Assembly: GCA_902773265.1 (NCBI GenBank)
Contig: CACYDZ010000128.1
Coordinates: forward strand, 1 to 5,229
Direction: 5' to 3'
DNA from: an uncultured Ruminococcus sp.
Lineage (GTDB): Bacteria; Bacillota; Clostridia; Oscillospirales; Acutalibacteraceae
DNA length: 5,229 nucleotides
Part shown: piece after piece, positions 4,704 through 5,229 of the stretch
Layout: every line of letters begins with the position of its first letter
Position numbering within the stretch: position 1 is the stretch's first letter
Program-made: the position numbers and the translations under genes
The notes under the pieces: model-generated
What the model saw: the letters and a program-made list of their open reading frames with translations, nothing else
What the model was told of the DNA's origin: nothing
Database searches by the model: none

Positions 4704-5229
4704 ATGAAAATCGAAAATAATAATCCCTGTGATATCGAAAAAAAAAGTATGGCAATTATCGAACAGGAATTGCAGAATTATGATATTTCCCGTTTCAGCT
4801 CTGTCGAAAAACAAATCCTGAAAAGAGTTATCCATACCACTGCCGACTTTGATTATGTGCAGAATTTATGCTTTTCTGAAAATGCCGTCAGTAAGGCTCT
4901 TTCCGTCCTTAAAGAAAAAAATGCCGTTATCGTTACGGATACCAAAATGGCTTTATCGGGCATAAGCCGACCCGCTCTGGCAAAACTGAATGCGGAAATA
5001 TACTGTTTTGTTTCGGACAATGATGTTATCGAACAGGCTAAAAACAGAAATGTCACCCGTGCGGTTGTATCAGTGGAAAAGGCAGTCCGTCTTTTCAAAG
5101 ACCGTAATGTTATTTTTGTTGTTGGCAACGCTCCCACTTTTCTAATCCGTCTGTATGAACTGATGGAAGAAAAACAAATCATTCCGTCATTAGTGATTGG
5201 TGTGCCTGTGGGATTTGTTAATGTGGTGC
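4704..5229 (+). CDS. cbiC: Cobalt-precorrin-8 methylmutase CbiC (3' partial)
   Basis: CbiC moves the methyl group from C-11 to C-12 of cobalt-precorrin-8, giving cobyrinate in the anaerobic cobalamin pathway; it is a cytosolic enzyme. The window holds 175 codons of a protein normally about 205-215 residues long, so only the last 30-40 residues are missing past the right edge. Key features: the RVIHTTADFDY block with the catalytic-type His44, GISRPAL (about residues 91-97), VVGNAPTFLIRLYELMEE (135-152) and the start of the GVPVGFVNV substrate-site loop near the edge. The ATG at 4704 is preceded by AAAGGA (4688-4693), which overlaps the last codons of the lipoprotein gene; with a 7-base gap the two genes are almost certainly co-transcribed and possibly translationally coupled. 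No frameshift or missing key residue is seen. Further cbi genes would be expected just downstream. Confidence 0.93.
   Translation, partial: MKIENNNPCDIEKKSMAIIEQELQNYDISRFSSVEKQILKRVIHTTADFDYVQNLCFSENAVSKALSVLKEKNAVIVTDTKMALSGISRPALAKLNAEIYCFVSDNDVIEQAKNRNVTRAVVSVEKAVRLFKDRNVIFVVGNAPTFLIRLYELMEEKQIIPSLVIGVPVGFVNVV

Noticed and set aside
4853..5182. Minus-strand open frame of 109 codons opposite cbiC
   Set aside because: It is the antisense of a clearly recognised CbiC coding sequence and has no family pattern.

Overview
The window looks like chromosome of a low-to-moderate GC Gram-positive anaerobe, most likely a gut Clostridia of the Ruminococcus/Oscillospiraceae type. This is inferred from lipoprotein signal peptides with short Lys-rich N-termini, AAAGGA/GGAG-type ribosome sites, an anaerobic (CbiK/CbiC) cobalamin route, and multi-hairpin intergenic repeats of a kind common in these genomes. 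All five genes (two of them partial) and the one ORF cut by the right edge lie on the + strand.

Layout. Bases 1-681 are the C-terminal two thirds of an iron-chelate/cobalamin-type substrate-binding protein. Bases 682-988 are a 307-base gap filled with hairpins, including repeat copy A. Bases 989-1990 (FecCD/BtuC-type permease) and 1993-2751 (FecE/BtuD-type ATPase) complete a binding-protein-dependent ABC importer and are tightly linked (2 bases apart). Bases 2752-3126 are a second non-coding stretch holding an imperfect inverted repeat, a possible promoter and repeat copy B, which is inverted relative to A. Bases 3127-4038 encode a CbiK-family cobaltochelatase fused to a lipoprotein signal and a Thr/Ser/Gln linker, so it should sit on the outer face of the membrane. 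A strong terminator (4069-4113) follows, whose core is repeated in inverted form at 4142-4164. Bases 4199-4696 encode a small lipoprotein with a conserved but uncharacterised domain. From 4704 to the end runs cbiC, cobalt-precorrin-8 methylmutase, which continues past the right edge.

How it may work together. The importer, the surface chelatase and the small lipoprotein suggest a tetrapyrrole/corrinoid or metal-chelate handling system at the cell surface, tied to the anaerobic cobalamin pathway through cbiC. The transported substrate cannot be fixed from the sequence: cobalamin or another corrinoid, heme, siderophore and a free tetrapyrrole all remain possible.

Most notable. (1) The permease-ATPase pair is bracketed by two inverted copies of a 104-base, multi-hairpin repeat. 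Every difference between the copies is either in a hairpin loop or is a compensated base-pair swap, which is strong evidence for a maintained fold. (2) The bracketed genes differ in base skew and glycine codon use from the genes on either side. (3) The cobalt chelatase is a predicted surface lipoprotein. (4) A perfect 23-base inverted repeat competes with the chelatase terminator just ahead of the small lipoprotein gene. No cobalamin riboswitch, tRNA, rRNA, CRISPR array or transposase was seen.
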